The position numbers and the translations under genes are program-made. A model generated the notes under the pieces. The model ran no database searches. It saw nothing but the letters and a program-made list of their open reading frames with translations, and was not told where the DNA came from. This document shows, in pieces, positions 1-11,277 of a DNA stretch of 64,000 nucleotides. The stretch comes from Bigelowiella natans CCMP2755. Taxonomy: Eukaryota; Cercozoa; Chlorarachniophyceae. The stretch spans positions 41,001 through 105,000 of the forward strand of contig ADNK01003270.1 in assembly GCA_000320545.1 (NCBI GenBank), written 5' to 3'. Position 1 is the first letter of the stretch, and each line of letters starts with the position of its first letter.

Positions 1-1171
1 CTACGCTCTCAAAACATCCAGGTTGAGTACAAATACACCCAACGCCACGTCGCCAAAACGCGAGAAAAAGATGTGATTGTAAGGGATTTCTACGAATGAA
101 TAATTCGAGTACGTCGTAGACAACAGGTTACGTGGTACTTGCAAATCCCATTTTGTTGGGGGACAAGAGCAGTCATTATAAAACAGAAAATCGATGGTGG
201 CGACGTGCAACACTGGAGTACCTACCAGGGTTTTTATCAAGCTTTTTCAAGGAGGAATCAAAATGCTTCCAAGCCTTTTTTCCGTATCTACACGCACACA
301 CACATAGATAGAGAGAGAGAGAGGGGGGGGGGGGGGGGGGGGGAGGGAGGGGGGGTTACAGTCATCAAATGGTATGTTGAGCTTATAGCAACACACCTGG
401 CGCGGATCTCCTCCTCAGTGAGCAGCTTAAGGCCATGCCTTGCTGCTACAACCATTCCATGCGGATTCACTTGAATCAGATCACCTGGATGATGTGACAA
501 TGATATTCAACGATTATTTATGATGGCAAGCGATGAGAACCTATTCGCAACCCTTATGATCACGGAATGTTTTTTGTGCCACGTAAGTTTCTACATGTGA
601 TATTGTGTGCGCTCACCAGTCTCAAAATCGATGATAAGGCCCTTTCCCACGATTTCGGGTTTGAACTTCACGTCAAAGTGCTCAGGGGGGAAATCTGATA
701 TAAAGCCATTTTTTAATTTAACACGAGGCTGTACCGAATAATCGTGGAAGGAAGTTCCCCTGTTGATCATAATATGAGCAACCGGTTTGTCTCAATTCTT
801 CATTCCTTCCTTTCCTCCTGCTACTGCCGTATGCCATCACCATCATCACTGTGCTACATACATCCATTAACCATTACTGCTGCTGCTGCTGCTACTACTC
901 ACTGTGAGTTTCGATGAGATTTTTGACTGAAAGTCGGTGGATCATATCATATCTGATCATTTATACAACGGCAACAGCAGCAGAAGAAAAAGTAGAAGAA
1001 TAACAATGGAAAAAAACATGGGTCAACGACAGTAATGTGCTAATGGCGTATTACGGACTCTGCTATTATTTCACAGGGAGGGAGGGGTGTCGGAAGCAGT
1101 TTTATCATTACAGATTCGGGATATTATATTGAACGAGAGTGTGGTCCATGTCGAAACCGAGCCATGTAATC
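1..1171 (-). CDS. HAD-type cytosolic 5'-nucleotidase (NT5DC/cN-II family), partial
   Basis: Probable purine 5'-nucleotidase of the haloacid dehalogenase superfamily, which removes phosphate from nucleoside monophosphates with an Asp nucleophile. On the minus strand, exon 1112–1171 encodes LGFDMDHTLVQYNIPNL, the family's catalytic DxD motif (FDMDxTL). Exon 903–952 reads YDMIHRLSVKNLIETH, exon 617–694 reads NFPPEHFDVKF then GKGLIIDFETG, and exon 397–484 reads DLIQVNPHGMVVAARHG. This matches the family order of motif I, an LI helix, RGLxxD and GxLxKxD. Phases agree across all four exons. A short exon near 185–221 and an exon inside 1–110 with FFSRFGDVALGVFVLNLD probably continue the protein off the left edge. 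The first coding exon(s), upstream of 1171, were not found. Family assignment is firm; substrate is unknown. Confidence 0.82.
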
Positions 1172-1180
1172 CTGATCAAG

Positions 1181-2026
1181 TAACACAACAATGAAGGGGC
1201 ATGACTGTACGACGAACCAGGCTGCTGCGTGTCTCAGCCCTCCTGTGCCTTACTTTCTCATCAACGACGAAATTGATGATGATCCTCCCCCTTCCGATGC
1301 TTCTCCCTCCCCTTTGCGTTTTCCAGATGCATTGCCTGCTGCCTGCTGCATCCCCTCCTCCTCCCTATTGGTTATGGGCACGTGGCAACTTGCTGAGCAG
1401 GGTTTAAATCGCACCTTTACGATGTTTCTAGCATCAAAGTTTGTCTAAGTAATGTCATGGTTCCAATATATGATTGCGACATGGAGAATGTACTGACGCT
1501 ATGTGGATTTTCTATGATTTTAATGCATATCTTCCAATTGGACATCATAGCGGAAATACGACTTTGTATATACCATGTCGCATGATCTAACCTATAAGAC
1601 ATTTGCTTCGTTTGTACTCATCAACCCTCAAAAAATGAAATCCGGGGATATTATTCGGACATCCTCATGGATACCTAAAAAAAAAGGATATCCTCCGAGT
1701 TCCCACCGGGGACACTCGGATATTACGGGAAGAGTGATCGGAAAATTTAAAAAAAAAGGATTTTTTAATGTCGTAGGGTAAAAACGCCGTGATTATCATC
1801 TTGTTGTTTTCTAAGTCACAACTACGAAGAACATCAAATCTCAAAAAGAGAGGTGAGTGGTGGATACGGAGGAGGAAATGCGAGAGGGAAGGGCGCACTT
1901 ACTTCATTGGCTTCATCGTTCATTCCTGAACGAAGACATTACTACTATCCTGTGTAATTACATACTTCTTGGAGTCTTCTGAGCGAAGAAATGTTGCTTA
2001 GTTTCGATAAGGCAACTCCTTTCAAA
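1181..2026. other. Divergent intergenic region
   Basis: Between the minus-strand nucleotidase and the plus-strand membrane kinase. It should hold both promoters and the missing first exon of the nucleotidase. No TATA-like box or coding exon could be assigned with confidence. It contains no CTAG-rich island. Confidence 0.4.
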
Positions 2027-2697
2027 ATGGGAGCTGGAGCAACGCAGAATCTGAACGCCAACAAGTAATTCTCATCACAATTGAAGGTATTTTATATCTA
2101 AGTAACGTTGGATTTGAGCAGGCAAAAGACCTACGGTTCCACCGGGGGTGGCGATGCAGAATTGGGGACTGTGAACGGGGAAAGGAAGGTAGCACTTTGA
2201 TACTCTCCTCTTCCCAGCTATGCGCGTGCATGGATGTGCAAGTTTTTGGTCCCTATTTCCGTCTTATTTCCAGGAAAGGATGGTTTCATACTATTATACT
2301 CTCTCTTATCGTGAAATGTTTCGTTCTCAGGGATCTGTTGACCGTTTGGAGTTGTTTAAGCGGGTTATCTCAATGAACGAATCCCAAATCCACAAACTTA
2401 GCAAGCCTGAGTACATGATGCTTATTGGAGACTCCTACGATCCGGACAAGCGGAAAAAGTAGTTGCCATTGTTGTTGAAGGCAGCTGGACTTCTTGATTC
2501 ATGCTTATAATTCAATTTATAGGGAGGCTTACGACGCGTATTTCGAGGCTGAGGGCTATCCAGAAGTGGGAGCTTGGAAATACACGTCAGTCTTTCGCCA
2601 CGATTATCTGAAACCAAATCATAATTAATATCTTGCAGGTGTTGGTGTTTAGTTCACCCTCCATGTATAAAGTTTACGAAGTACTAATTTATAATTG

Positions 2698-2728
<31 letters not shown>

Positions 2729-4297
2729 AAATTTAGGTTTGACCTGACTCTTCTGTACTGCATGGGTGCTGCTCTTGGCATACTATGTGGAGTGACGTTG
2801 TATGCACATCCCGGCCTATTCTTGAATTTCGCCATATATTGGCCATTCTGGCTGGAACAGGTATAAAACTGTCAAAGTTTGCTATTGTCCCTTTCTTCTC
2901 TTTATTAGCATCATCGCATTGCATAGCATAGGTTTTTGGTTAAATTACTATTCGTTTTTCGCACAATTTCCTGATCTTCCATATCTGTTTACATTCGTTG
3001 CTGGTGTTTTAGGTTATCAAGACCACATTTATGTTGACAGTTGCCTACATCGGTGGATACATCGTTGAGAAGCACAATGTTAAGGTTCTGCCTACCTTAG
3101 AGTGATATTTGTGAGGGTGGGTGTTAATGTCTGATTATGGCGGAGAATATGAATGCGGTGCGGGTGGGAACATAAAATTAATTTGACTGTTTCCAAAATT
3201 AAACTTTTTAACCACTAGTAGAGATGGAAATGCGTAAATATCTTTCATCAATCTTTAGTACCATAAGCATTGTGTATCTCGTAGAATTACAGACTAGTCC
3301 CCCCCCCCCCCCCACTGGCTTCTTCTATTATCAGGTTAATTACACAAGAAAGGTACAGCACTTTTGTGCATACCTGATCCCCTTGGTGATGCGCTTCTTC
3401 ATCTCCTCCTCCAAGTTTCAGAAAACGCTGGTATTGACAAATAGTATAACTTTCTACTGCCTCTAATTCTTCTTCACTGTGACAATCCCTTGCATCGGTC
3501 AGGAACATCATGTTATTGTATTGGTTAATACATAATTAAATACCATTTTTTGTGTCAACACATTCCGTTGCGATGACCTTTAGTTGGAGAGCGTAATCGT
3601 GGAATGGTGGGGATACTGGTGGACTATGTTGTCCTTCTTCGTCTTCATATATCCCATTCGGACGCGAGTTAGCTTCATCGATCGATGCTTCTCCTCGCTG
3701 GACCGCCCTGAAGACCGCCCGAACACTATCTACTGGATTACTACCCAGATCTTCCTCGGATACATTATCATGTCTGTTTACACTACATTTATGACTTGGT
3801 CTGGGCAAATGACGGCAAGGACTCTTATTTTCATTCCTGTTATTATTACCGGTATTGGAGACGGCATTGCCGAGCCAGTTGGGCGTTCCCTTGGAGGAAA
3901 GGTTTTCATCAAGGGCCTTAAATACCAAACTGCAGGACTCGGTTCAAATAAGCTCTACACTCGCAGCTTCGAGGGATCTTTTGCTGTGTGGATCACGGGC
4001 GTAATTGCGATTTTCGCGATGTACGATGTCTTCTTTAGTTGGTACCACGTCGTAATCGCCCTGATCTTAGTTCCTGGAGCTAGTACCATTGCTGAAGCAT
4101 ATTCTCCTCACACCTGGGACACTCCTTTCTTGTTATCGACTGGGGCCGGAATTTTGTGGGCACAAACATTCATCCCTGATAATCTCCATTGGATGCCTGC
4201 CCTCATTGTCATCGGCATTCACGCAGTGATAATGTTGGTTATTAGTGTTATTGGGTGGAAGAAGCTCGTTCTCGTTAATGAAATGCTGCATCTTTGA
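2027..4297 (+). CDS. Polytopic membrane protein, phytol/dolichol kinase-like (CTP-dependent lipid kinase fold)
   Basis: Seven exons join in phase to about 401 residues: 2027–2064, 2122–2188, 2331–2458, 2523–2585, 2737–2860, 3013–3084 and 3584–4297. The protein starts MGAGATQNLNANK. It has a soluble N-terminal part of about 105 residues, then hydrophobic segments in exons 5 and 6 and at least five more in the long last exon. The last exon carries GIGDGIAEPVGRSLGG followed by LYTRSFEGSFAVW. This resembles the GDGxAxxVGxxxG…RSxEGS signature of phytol kinase, farnesol kinase and dolichol kinase relatives, which transfer phosphate from CTP to a polyprenol in a membrane. A plastid or ER location is possible, but no targeting peptide is obvious. 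The long soluble N-terminus is unlike short plant phytol kinases. Exact substrate is uncertain. Confidence 0.72.
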
Positions 4298-4559
4298 GAA
4301 GCAAGACCGTTTTTTTGGGCAAATTAGTTCATATACATAGTACAGCAGTACTGAAGAGGGTATCACACCGTAGCTGCCGATATGTATGTGGTATAATGCG
4401 GAAGCATAGTATTGCATATAATCACATACACGCAAAGTCATACGCACACTGTACACGCACACAGATAGTAAGTCTAAATAAATATGCTGTGTGTATGCAT
4501 GTCAATTGTATCATACCAGAACGTCTTCTTCAATTATATCGCGTCAGTCCAACTAGCTA

Positions 4560-5560
4560 GCAGTTGCTTGTAAGTGCGTTGTACTACGACAATGCATTGC
4601 ATGAGGATGCTTTGTGTGTTTGCAAAGTCTCAAATCACAATGCGTAAGATGTGCTCGCTTCGCTGTTGTTGCATTTTCTTACATTGTGTGTAATTGTCGC
4701 TTCGCCCGCATCGCATATATGCATGGTCTAGTGGTGTATGTTGAATGTGCGTATCGCAGCAAGGTGGAGGCGTGACTTCTGCAGCTTTGCTGTTCAGCAC
4801 AGCCATGCAGTCTGCTAGTCAGCTCCAGAGCTGCGCTGCATCGCATGGGCATGCTAGCATGCTGGACATCATCGGACGTGCTAACTCACCCATGTCTTCC
4901 CCTGACAGGAGCAACCAGGGGGAAACCAAGGGTTTGTTTCACGTCACCGTGCACGAGCGCGGACGACTGCAGAGCTGGCTAGCTGGAGCGCTGGAGCCCA
5001 GTGCTCTTTTTTTGTTTGGCTCATGCAATGACAATCAGCTCGCGTCGCGCGTTCCTCTCCACGCTCAAACGCATGATTCTCGACTGCATCAAAAGCGCAC
5101 GCAACAAACATGGAGTTTGAGGCGCATGTTATGTTTAGCATGGTGGTTGGGACACAACATGCACAAAAACGCTCGAGCTCGATGCGATGTGGGAAAACAG
5201 ATGCCACGGAGCCTGAAGTGAATTTTCACCTGCGACAAGGAATTACGGAAGTCGCTGGATGAAAATGCCATGAGAATCTGTGCAAACAGAATGGATACGA
5301 CTCTACTCACAATTCACAGCCGTGCGACGTGCTGTCCTATCTACGATGCTACCAACACAAGGCACTGCTAGTTCCCTGGCAGCATGAAAAGGCATACATT
5401 GTCGGCATACGTACCGTTGTTGGTAATCGTAGCAGTAGCTTGCTTTTGTTTGGCTACGTCATTATTCGCACACCGTCCATGGCTGAGTCTTGACGAATCG
5501 GTACAGATCAGATTCATCAACTCTCTTTAGATTGCATTGTTATGAAGCTCATGATGACAG
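4560..5560. other. CTAG/TGCATG-rich island 1
   Basis: Gene-free stretch between the 3' end of the membrane kinase and glucokinase (tandem junction). It is enriched in GCTAGC, CATGCTAGCATG and TGCATG words and lacks the microsatellites found in neighbouring introns. Reading frames of up to about 158 codons occur on both strands, but they are rich in H, C, M and A, as this word composition predicts, so I do not call genes here. Confidence 0.6.
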
Positions 5561-5747
5561 CGATATATTCCATTGCTTAATGTTAGCTGTGTGATGAGAG
5601 AAATGATTGCTAGTGATAATGAGAACGATGATGAAGTTCATAGCTGACTGCCATTTTTCCGGCCCAAGGGGATAGGAAATATCTTAGTAGTTGTAGCGTA
5701 GTAGTAGTTGTAGGGTAGCAGTAGCGGTAGTTGTCGTCATCGTCATC

Positions 5748-5748
<1 letters not shown>

Positions 5749-5802
<54 letters not shown>
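5749..5802. repeat. (TAG)n trinucleotide repeat
   Basis: About 18 uninterrupted TAG/GTA units immediately before the proposed glucokinase start codon at 5805. Confidence 0.95.
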
Positions 5803-5804
5803 CA

Positions 5805-6786
5805 ATGGTAATAACGAGTAGTGGAAGAAATCATTTAGTAGTTACGAGGAGTAGTAAACAGGACGTTTCCTTTATATGTCAGCAAACCCAACAGCTGCAG
5901 CTGAAAATAGACCAAGAGCAGGAAAACCATGCTCTCTTTCACAAATATCGGCGGCTAGGGCGCACGGCTTCGTCGCCATCTTTGGCATTATTGTCGTCTT
6001 TTCCAACACTGTCATCGTTATCGTCATCATTATCATCATCATCCCCATCATCATCAGTGCTAGGTCTTGTAGATATAGAGCAGTCGAGCTTATACCACCA
6101 TCATCATCAACAACAACAACGACAACGTGTTTTGCTTCTTCGCGGAGGTGGGCAAAGTCTCTCCGCGGCGTGTAATAGAAGCACAGTACTTTCTGGAAGC
6201 AATTTCACAACGCTACGCTCATCCCTTGCCACCTGGTGGAACAACTACACGTATCTGGGCGACATCGAGAAGTGGGTGCCTACACATGCCACCATCTCTA
6301 ATAGCAGATTAGTCACACACATTGTCCCCATTATTAAACCTTCTGTATCCGCGGTCGTTGTTGTCGTTTGCATCTGAATCTATGGCTGTTTGAGAAAGAC
6401 ACCGTTGGTGTCCACCGTGTGTTTCTACTACTACCCTGACAAATAATGGATAATGACTTTTTATAGGTACTTCATGCTAGCTGGTGATATTGGAGGCACA
6501 AACGCCCGCCTTGCAATATACGCTGCCTCAACCGCCAATTTATCAGCAGGGTTGTTTCGCTAATAGTAGTGTGAGAAGTGCAAACTAGTAGCGGTATTGA
6601 AGTGATAATAATTCCTCTCTGACACAAAAGGCACGTCAGCACAGAGGTCTACACCCGGAAATACAAGGTAGTGCTGCTGAGCAAATGAGAAGTAAAATCA
6701 TGCAGGGGTAATCCAAATTTATTCAACTTCGGAGGTGAATTATCAACACAGAGCTATACTGTACTTGATACAAACATGGCAAAAGC

Positions 6787-6822
<36 letters not shown>

Positions 6823-7252
6823 TATCACCATTTCAGGTTCGGAACTTCAACTCATTGGCCGCCGTATTAGCTCAATTCTTGAAGGATGCTGAAAAGGACC
6901 GGGCTATATCATTAAATGAATATCTACAGATTAAGTCACGAAGGTCAATTCTCACTCTGTATTCACAGTAAGAGTAGTAGTAGCCTCGGTATTTGTAGCA
7001 AGTACCGCGTACACTCTTCTTTTGAGCGGTTGTTCTCTTCCTCTCACGCCACGATGCATCGGTTTGCAGCTATCCTACGACAGCTTGCTTTGCGGTGGCA
7101 GGGCCAGTAGCAAACAATGAAGTTGACTTCACAAACATTGACAACTGGCCTGTCACAAGAGGGGCTGACCTCCAACGCCAACTCGGTATTCAGAAGGTAC
7201 GTTCTTTATTTGGATCATACTGATTCAATTTAAAAGATTAGAACCATTGTAA

Positions 7253-7294
<42 letters not shown>

Positions 7295-8045
7295 GTTCAG
7301 CTCATCAATGATTTTTCTGCCTTATCCGAGGGGGTAGTGGCAATGGAAGAGCATGGAATGTGCAAGTTCATGGACATTCAAAAAGGTGCTCCTGCTCCTT
7401 TGCATTTTCAATAAATCCTTCGTTGACCTGAGCTTTTCCCCAACCATATTTAAAGTGAGCAATGACAATATTGATGATGGTTACTACTTCGGGCAACGAC
7501 GTTGTTTGTGAAAAGAATAATATTGCTTTGTTTGTGAGAAGAATAATTGATTGGTTTATGAAAAGAACATGTCGCTCCGATTGCTTCTTCATTCCTTCCA
7601 TCCACTAATATCTTTGCTGCCATCTACTTACGCTGCTCTCGATTCGTTGTATGGCATTCTAATTCCTTGCACACATTTGTACTGGGTCTTTACTCATGGT
7701 TTGGCCGCATAAACGACATCGGGATCTTCAGGCAGAGATGGGTTCTCTTCCTTCTTCTTCTTCTTCTTCTTCATCTTCCTCTAAATCATGTTATTATTCG
7801 GATGACGAAGATGTAGCATGTTGCTCAATTGATTTCTTTTATTAAGAGCTGCTGCATACATAATTGCCGTAGGTGGATGAATGAAAAACGTCACAAATAT
7901 GCCCCCAAGTTGGTTATCGGTGCGGGGACAGGGCTAGGAGAGTGCTTGTTGATATGGAATGGTAGTGATAAATGTGATGACGATGCTGCTAGTCGTGTTA
8001 GTTGCGGGTAGTTGAGTAGTAGTAGTAGTAGTATTAGCACTGATG

Positions 8046-8078
<33 letters not shown>

Positions 8079-9120
8079 GGAGGAAGAAGAAGATGTGGTG
8101 TGTGGTGGAAATTGCAGAGCTGCAATGAGACTGCCATTAACATGATGACGATAATGAATTGCATCTATATGAGAACAATATATATCACTTATGCTTCTAT
8201 TTTAGGTAGGTTACCATCGTTTTATTGCAAATCTATATCACTATCCTCAAAAACACATCATCATCATCATCATCATCATCATCATTATCCCTTTCATTCG
8301 TTATTACAAACACATAGAGGCGTTTGAGAACACCCCTTCACGCATCACAACTTCTTATTCTTTATCCCCCCCTCCCCCCCGTTCTCCTTATGACTTCTCC
8401 TCATCTTTCTCCACAACAACGTCATTGCTGTCATCATCAGGAAAGTATTACCAGGCTTGTCCATCAGAAGGTGGTCACGTCGATTTCGGGCCAAGGAATG
8501 AGGAGCAATCTCATATTCTCGATTATCTGCGGAACAAGTACAATTCTAGCCAAGGGGGCTCTCCTCACGTATCTGTGGAGAGACTGTGTAGCGGCAAAGG
8601 AATCGAAGAGATCTACCGCTACCTTCGCCACCGGTATCCCGAAAACGTGCACCGGGAGTCTGATGCCGAGTTTGATCGTGCCGTCGAGAAGGCTGTAGTT
8701 GTGACTGAGCACGGCAAGAAGTGCTTGCTTTCGGCCAGTAGTAGGGGAATTGGAATCCTCGGTGCTAAATTATTCAGCAGCAATGGGGGCGATGTCGGTA
8801 GCAGTAGCAGGAAGAATGAGAGCCTGTTAATGCAACAGGCCTTGGAGCTATTCGTAGCTATTTACGGTGCCGAGGTTGGAAATGCAGCTTTGAAGTTTCT
8901 TCCGTTTGGGGGGATATATATAGGGGGGGGCATCGCGGCGAACCTCAAGGAGTACCTGCAGCTCTCGCCGACGTTTCTATCGTGTATTCGTGACAAGGGG
9001 AAAATGGGTCAAATTGTGCGAAAAATGCCAATCAAGCTAATCCTTTCCGATGGAGTCGCTATTCGAGGGGCTGAAACTGTTGCAAGGCGAAAGTTGCAGG
9101 CTTTTCTGGACGATATATAG
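5805..9120 (+). CDS. glk: Glucokinase (bacterial-type Glk family) with N-terminal extension
   Basis: ATP-dependent glucose phosphorylation in glycolysis. Exons: 5805–6271, 6467–6550, 6640–6667, 6837–6943, 7070–7196, 7295–7385, a proposed 10-base microexon 7732–7741, 7873–7961 and 8441–9120. Motifs in order: LAGDIGGTNARLAIY (phosphate-binding loop), ACFAVAGPVANN, LINDFSAL (catalytic Asp), IGAGTGLGE (adenosine motif), CPSEGGHVDF and, near the C-terminus, LPFGGIYIGGGIAANL. These are the landmarks of the Glk family found in bacteria and plastid-bearing protists, not animal hexokinases. The first exon adds about 155 residues that are Ser/Gln/His-rich and unlike any Glk; its donor at 6271 joins in phase to the GDIGGTN exon. 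The extension could be a targeting region or may be mis-annotated. The glucokinase core is certain. Confidence 0.92.
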
Positions 9121-9324
9121 CATATATTTTTCGTGCTGCTTGCTTTGACGAAGCTAGCGGCTTTCTTCGAGTATGTTATAAATTCGTTCGGCGACTAGGT
9201 CTTTGATACTTGTTACTGCGTTTTTAAAAAATTGCGCTTGGCAGGCCTAAGTGTAGCACGCTGTTGACATCACATCTGCTGCCTGTGCATGTCATTGCAT
9301 CTACACACGCGCTTGGCTCTGTTC

Positions 9325-9570
9325 ACAGCTCCGTCAAACCCGGTAACGACGGGGTTGTGAACAGTGCAGCGCTTTGCGACGCGCTTTGAAGCAGTAGGCG
9401 GTTGCAGTTGGTCAAAGAAAAGTCATCAGAACTTGTCCGATGGCCAAACCTCAAAAAATGACCGAAACATTGACCCAAATGTCCATTTCCAAGGCCTCAG
9501 TGAGCGCGCAAAGTGTGAAAATTCACACCCGTTGTGCAGAGGATGCACGCTGCGCGTTTGTTCTCTAACA
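9325..9570 (+). mobile_element. Dispersed repeat, copy A (truncated)
   Basis: Begins at CTCCGTCAAACCCGG and runs through GCGCTTTGCGACGCGCTTTG, GTCATCAGAACTTGTCCGATG and CACGCTGCGCGTTTGTTCTCT. The same blocks in the same order occur at 46563–46837 with small differences. Copy B ends in a terminal inverted repeat; that right end is not seen here. Instead the repeat runs directly into a copied RRS1 exon. It encodes no protein I recognise, so it is best read as a non-autonomous element. Confidence 0.75.
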
Positions 9571-9573
9571 ATA

Positions 9574-9649
9574 TGCTATGAAAGAAAAGAAAGAACGTGT
9601 GGATCACAATAAAAAACGTCAATTGCAAAACCTCCAAGCTGCATCAGGA
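9574..9649 (+). pseudogene. Copied fragment of an RRS1 exon
   Basis: 76 bases identical, in inverted orientation, to 11740–11815 inside exon 6 of the minus-strand RRS1 gene. It encodes part of the RRS1 basic segment (KEKKERVDHNKKRQLQNL). It has no start, stop or splice context of its own. Perfect identity implies a recent copy. It abuts the right side of repeat copy A by 3–4 bases, suggesting capture by, or co-insertion with, that element. Confidence 0.93.
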
Positions 9650-10254
9650 AATAGTTTTTCCACAGCAAATGCACTGGTCATTGTTGGAGCATCATCAATC
9701 GCCAGCTAACAATGTGACAACATGACGATGCGCATGGCATCGAGCGAGCATGCATGGCAAGCGGATGACTGTGGCAAGCACATCCAGCACACATCTGATG
9801 ATTTCGGCTACGAGAGCATGAAAGAACTCCGCAGCTAACATTAGACTCGGTGTTGACGTGGCAATTAGGCAAATAGGCATAGCAGACAGAATAGCTTGCA
9901 CAGCAATGAGCATCGTAGAATAATGTGAGATGTATGCATCATAGCTTCATTTTAGATAGAGATGAGCAGTAATTTCGTCCTCACTAGAGATGGATTGACG
10001 ATCCCCGATTCCTTACAAAACAATGCGATTTCCCTTGCAGCTATTTAAATCATTTGCTTGGATTTCTTTTTCTTCCCTACGTTTGATTGGTTGGGAATGT
10101 GAATTGAATTACAAAGAATGAGCAAGTGCAAGGCAGCACCGAATCTCCTCTTATATTTGCCTACTCAACTTTGTGTTTTGCGGAATGGGATTATTGCCCG
10201 ATGATGGCAGATGTTTGTTCCCCGTGGTAATGTTAGGAAATCGAAACTCATCAT

Positions 10255-10275
10255 ACGACATAATATAAATATATA

Positions 10276-10312
<37 letters not shown>
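10255..10312. repeat. (TA)n dinucleotide repeat
   Basis: AT-only tract just downstream (in RRS1 sense) of the last assigned RRS1 exon. Similar tracts lie within RRS1 introns at 10800–10845 and 11220–11275, the latter continuing into (GT)n. Confidence 0.9.
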
Positions 10313-10313
<1 letters not shown>

Positions 10314-10331
10314 CATCATCGGTGCTCATAC

Positions 10332-10807
10332 CTGCTTTTCCTTTCTTGGCCCTTTTTTTGGCCTCCTCTTCTTGCTGGGCGATGTTAATAGCTTTGTTTA
10401 CATTCACCTTATTACCCCCTGTTCTCCCTACAATCTGTTGTAATCACAAGACCAATCAAACAACACTTAGCAGCGTGTTTTTCTCGCAAAACCTTTCATA
10501 TTGATGCATGATGCTGAATATGATGATTACGATTATGATAACGATGATGGCAGTGATTACATGCACACCAACAGGATATAGTATATGAGAGCGTGTGTGT
10601 GCGTGTGTGTGTGGAAAAAAAAGGCAATGATGTATATTCAAACAATTACATATATCAAGCCGGTGTAACACAATGCCACCCTCTTGCTCCCCCCCTCCCC
10701 CCATCGTCTTGCAGCACAGTACCTTCTCCATCAGTTTCATTGAGCTAGATTTCTCTGTTTGGAAGTTCTTCTGGAATTCTGCATCTCTCTGATATAATCA
10801 ATATATA

Positions 10808-10846
<39 letters not shown>

Positions 10847-11218
10847 CACTAGAATTAGACGACTACTCAGATAATAACAGAATCTTATATCCTATGCGTC
10901 AGTCTCACAAAAGGAAACACTCTCAATTGGCCTTATTTCTCCCACCATAACCACTACCACCACCACTACCACCACTACCACCACATCAGTAGGAGCGAAG
11001 CAATACCAACCTTTGCCTTGAGTTTCTTGGACTTTTTGACGGCGGGCTCATCCCTGTTAAGCTTGTCAAACTTACCCATCGATGCCGTTGACTTTTGTGA
11101 GACTTCTAAAGCGACCTAGTAGTGTGAGCAGAAGAGAGAATAATGGAGAGAATAACGTATAATACCAAGAGTAAGAGAAGACTATAAGCAGGAAGCTGGC
11201 GCTGTAGGTGTATATTTT

Positions 11219-11277
<59 letters not shown>

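Larger units (their letters stand above)
9240..9960. other. CTAG/TGCATG-rich island 2
   Basis: Convergent junction between glucokinase (plus) and RRS1 (minus). It contains the repeat copy at 9325–9570, the RRS1 exon copy at 9574–9649, and GC- and TGCATG-rich sequence without a convincing gene. Confidence 0.6.

Noticed and set aside
1191-1448. Plus frame of 85 codons left of the membrane kinase
   Set aside because: Overlaps the likely upstream region of the nucleotidase and has no splice link to the kinase, whose start at 2027 is well supported.
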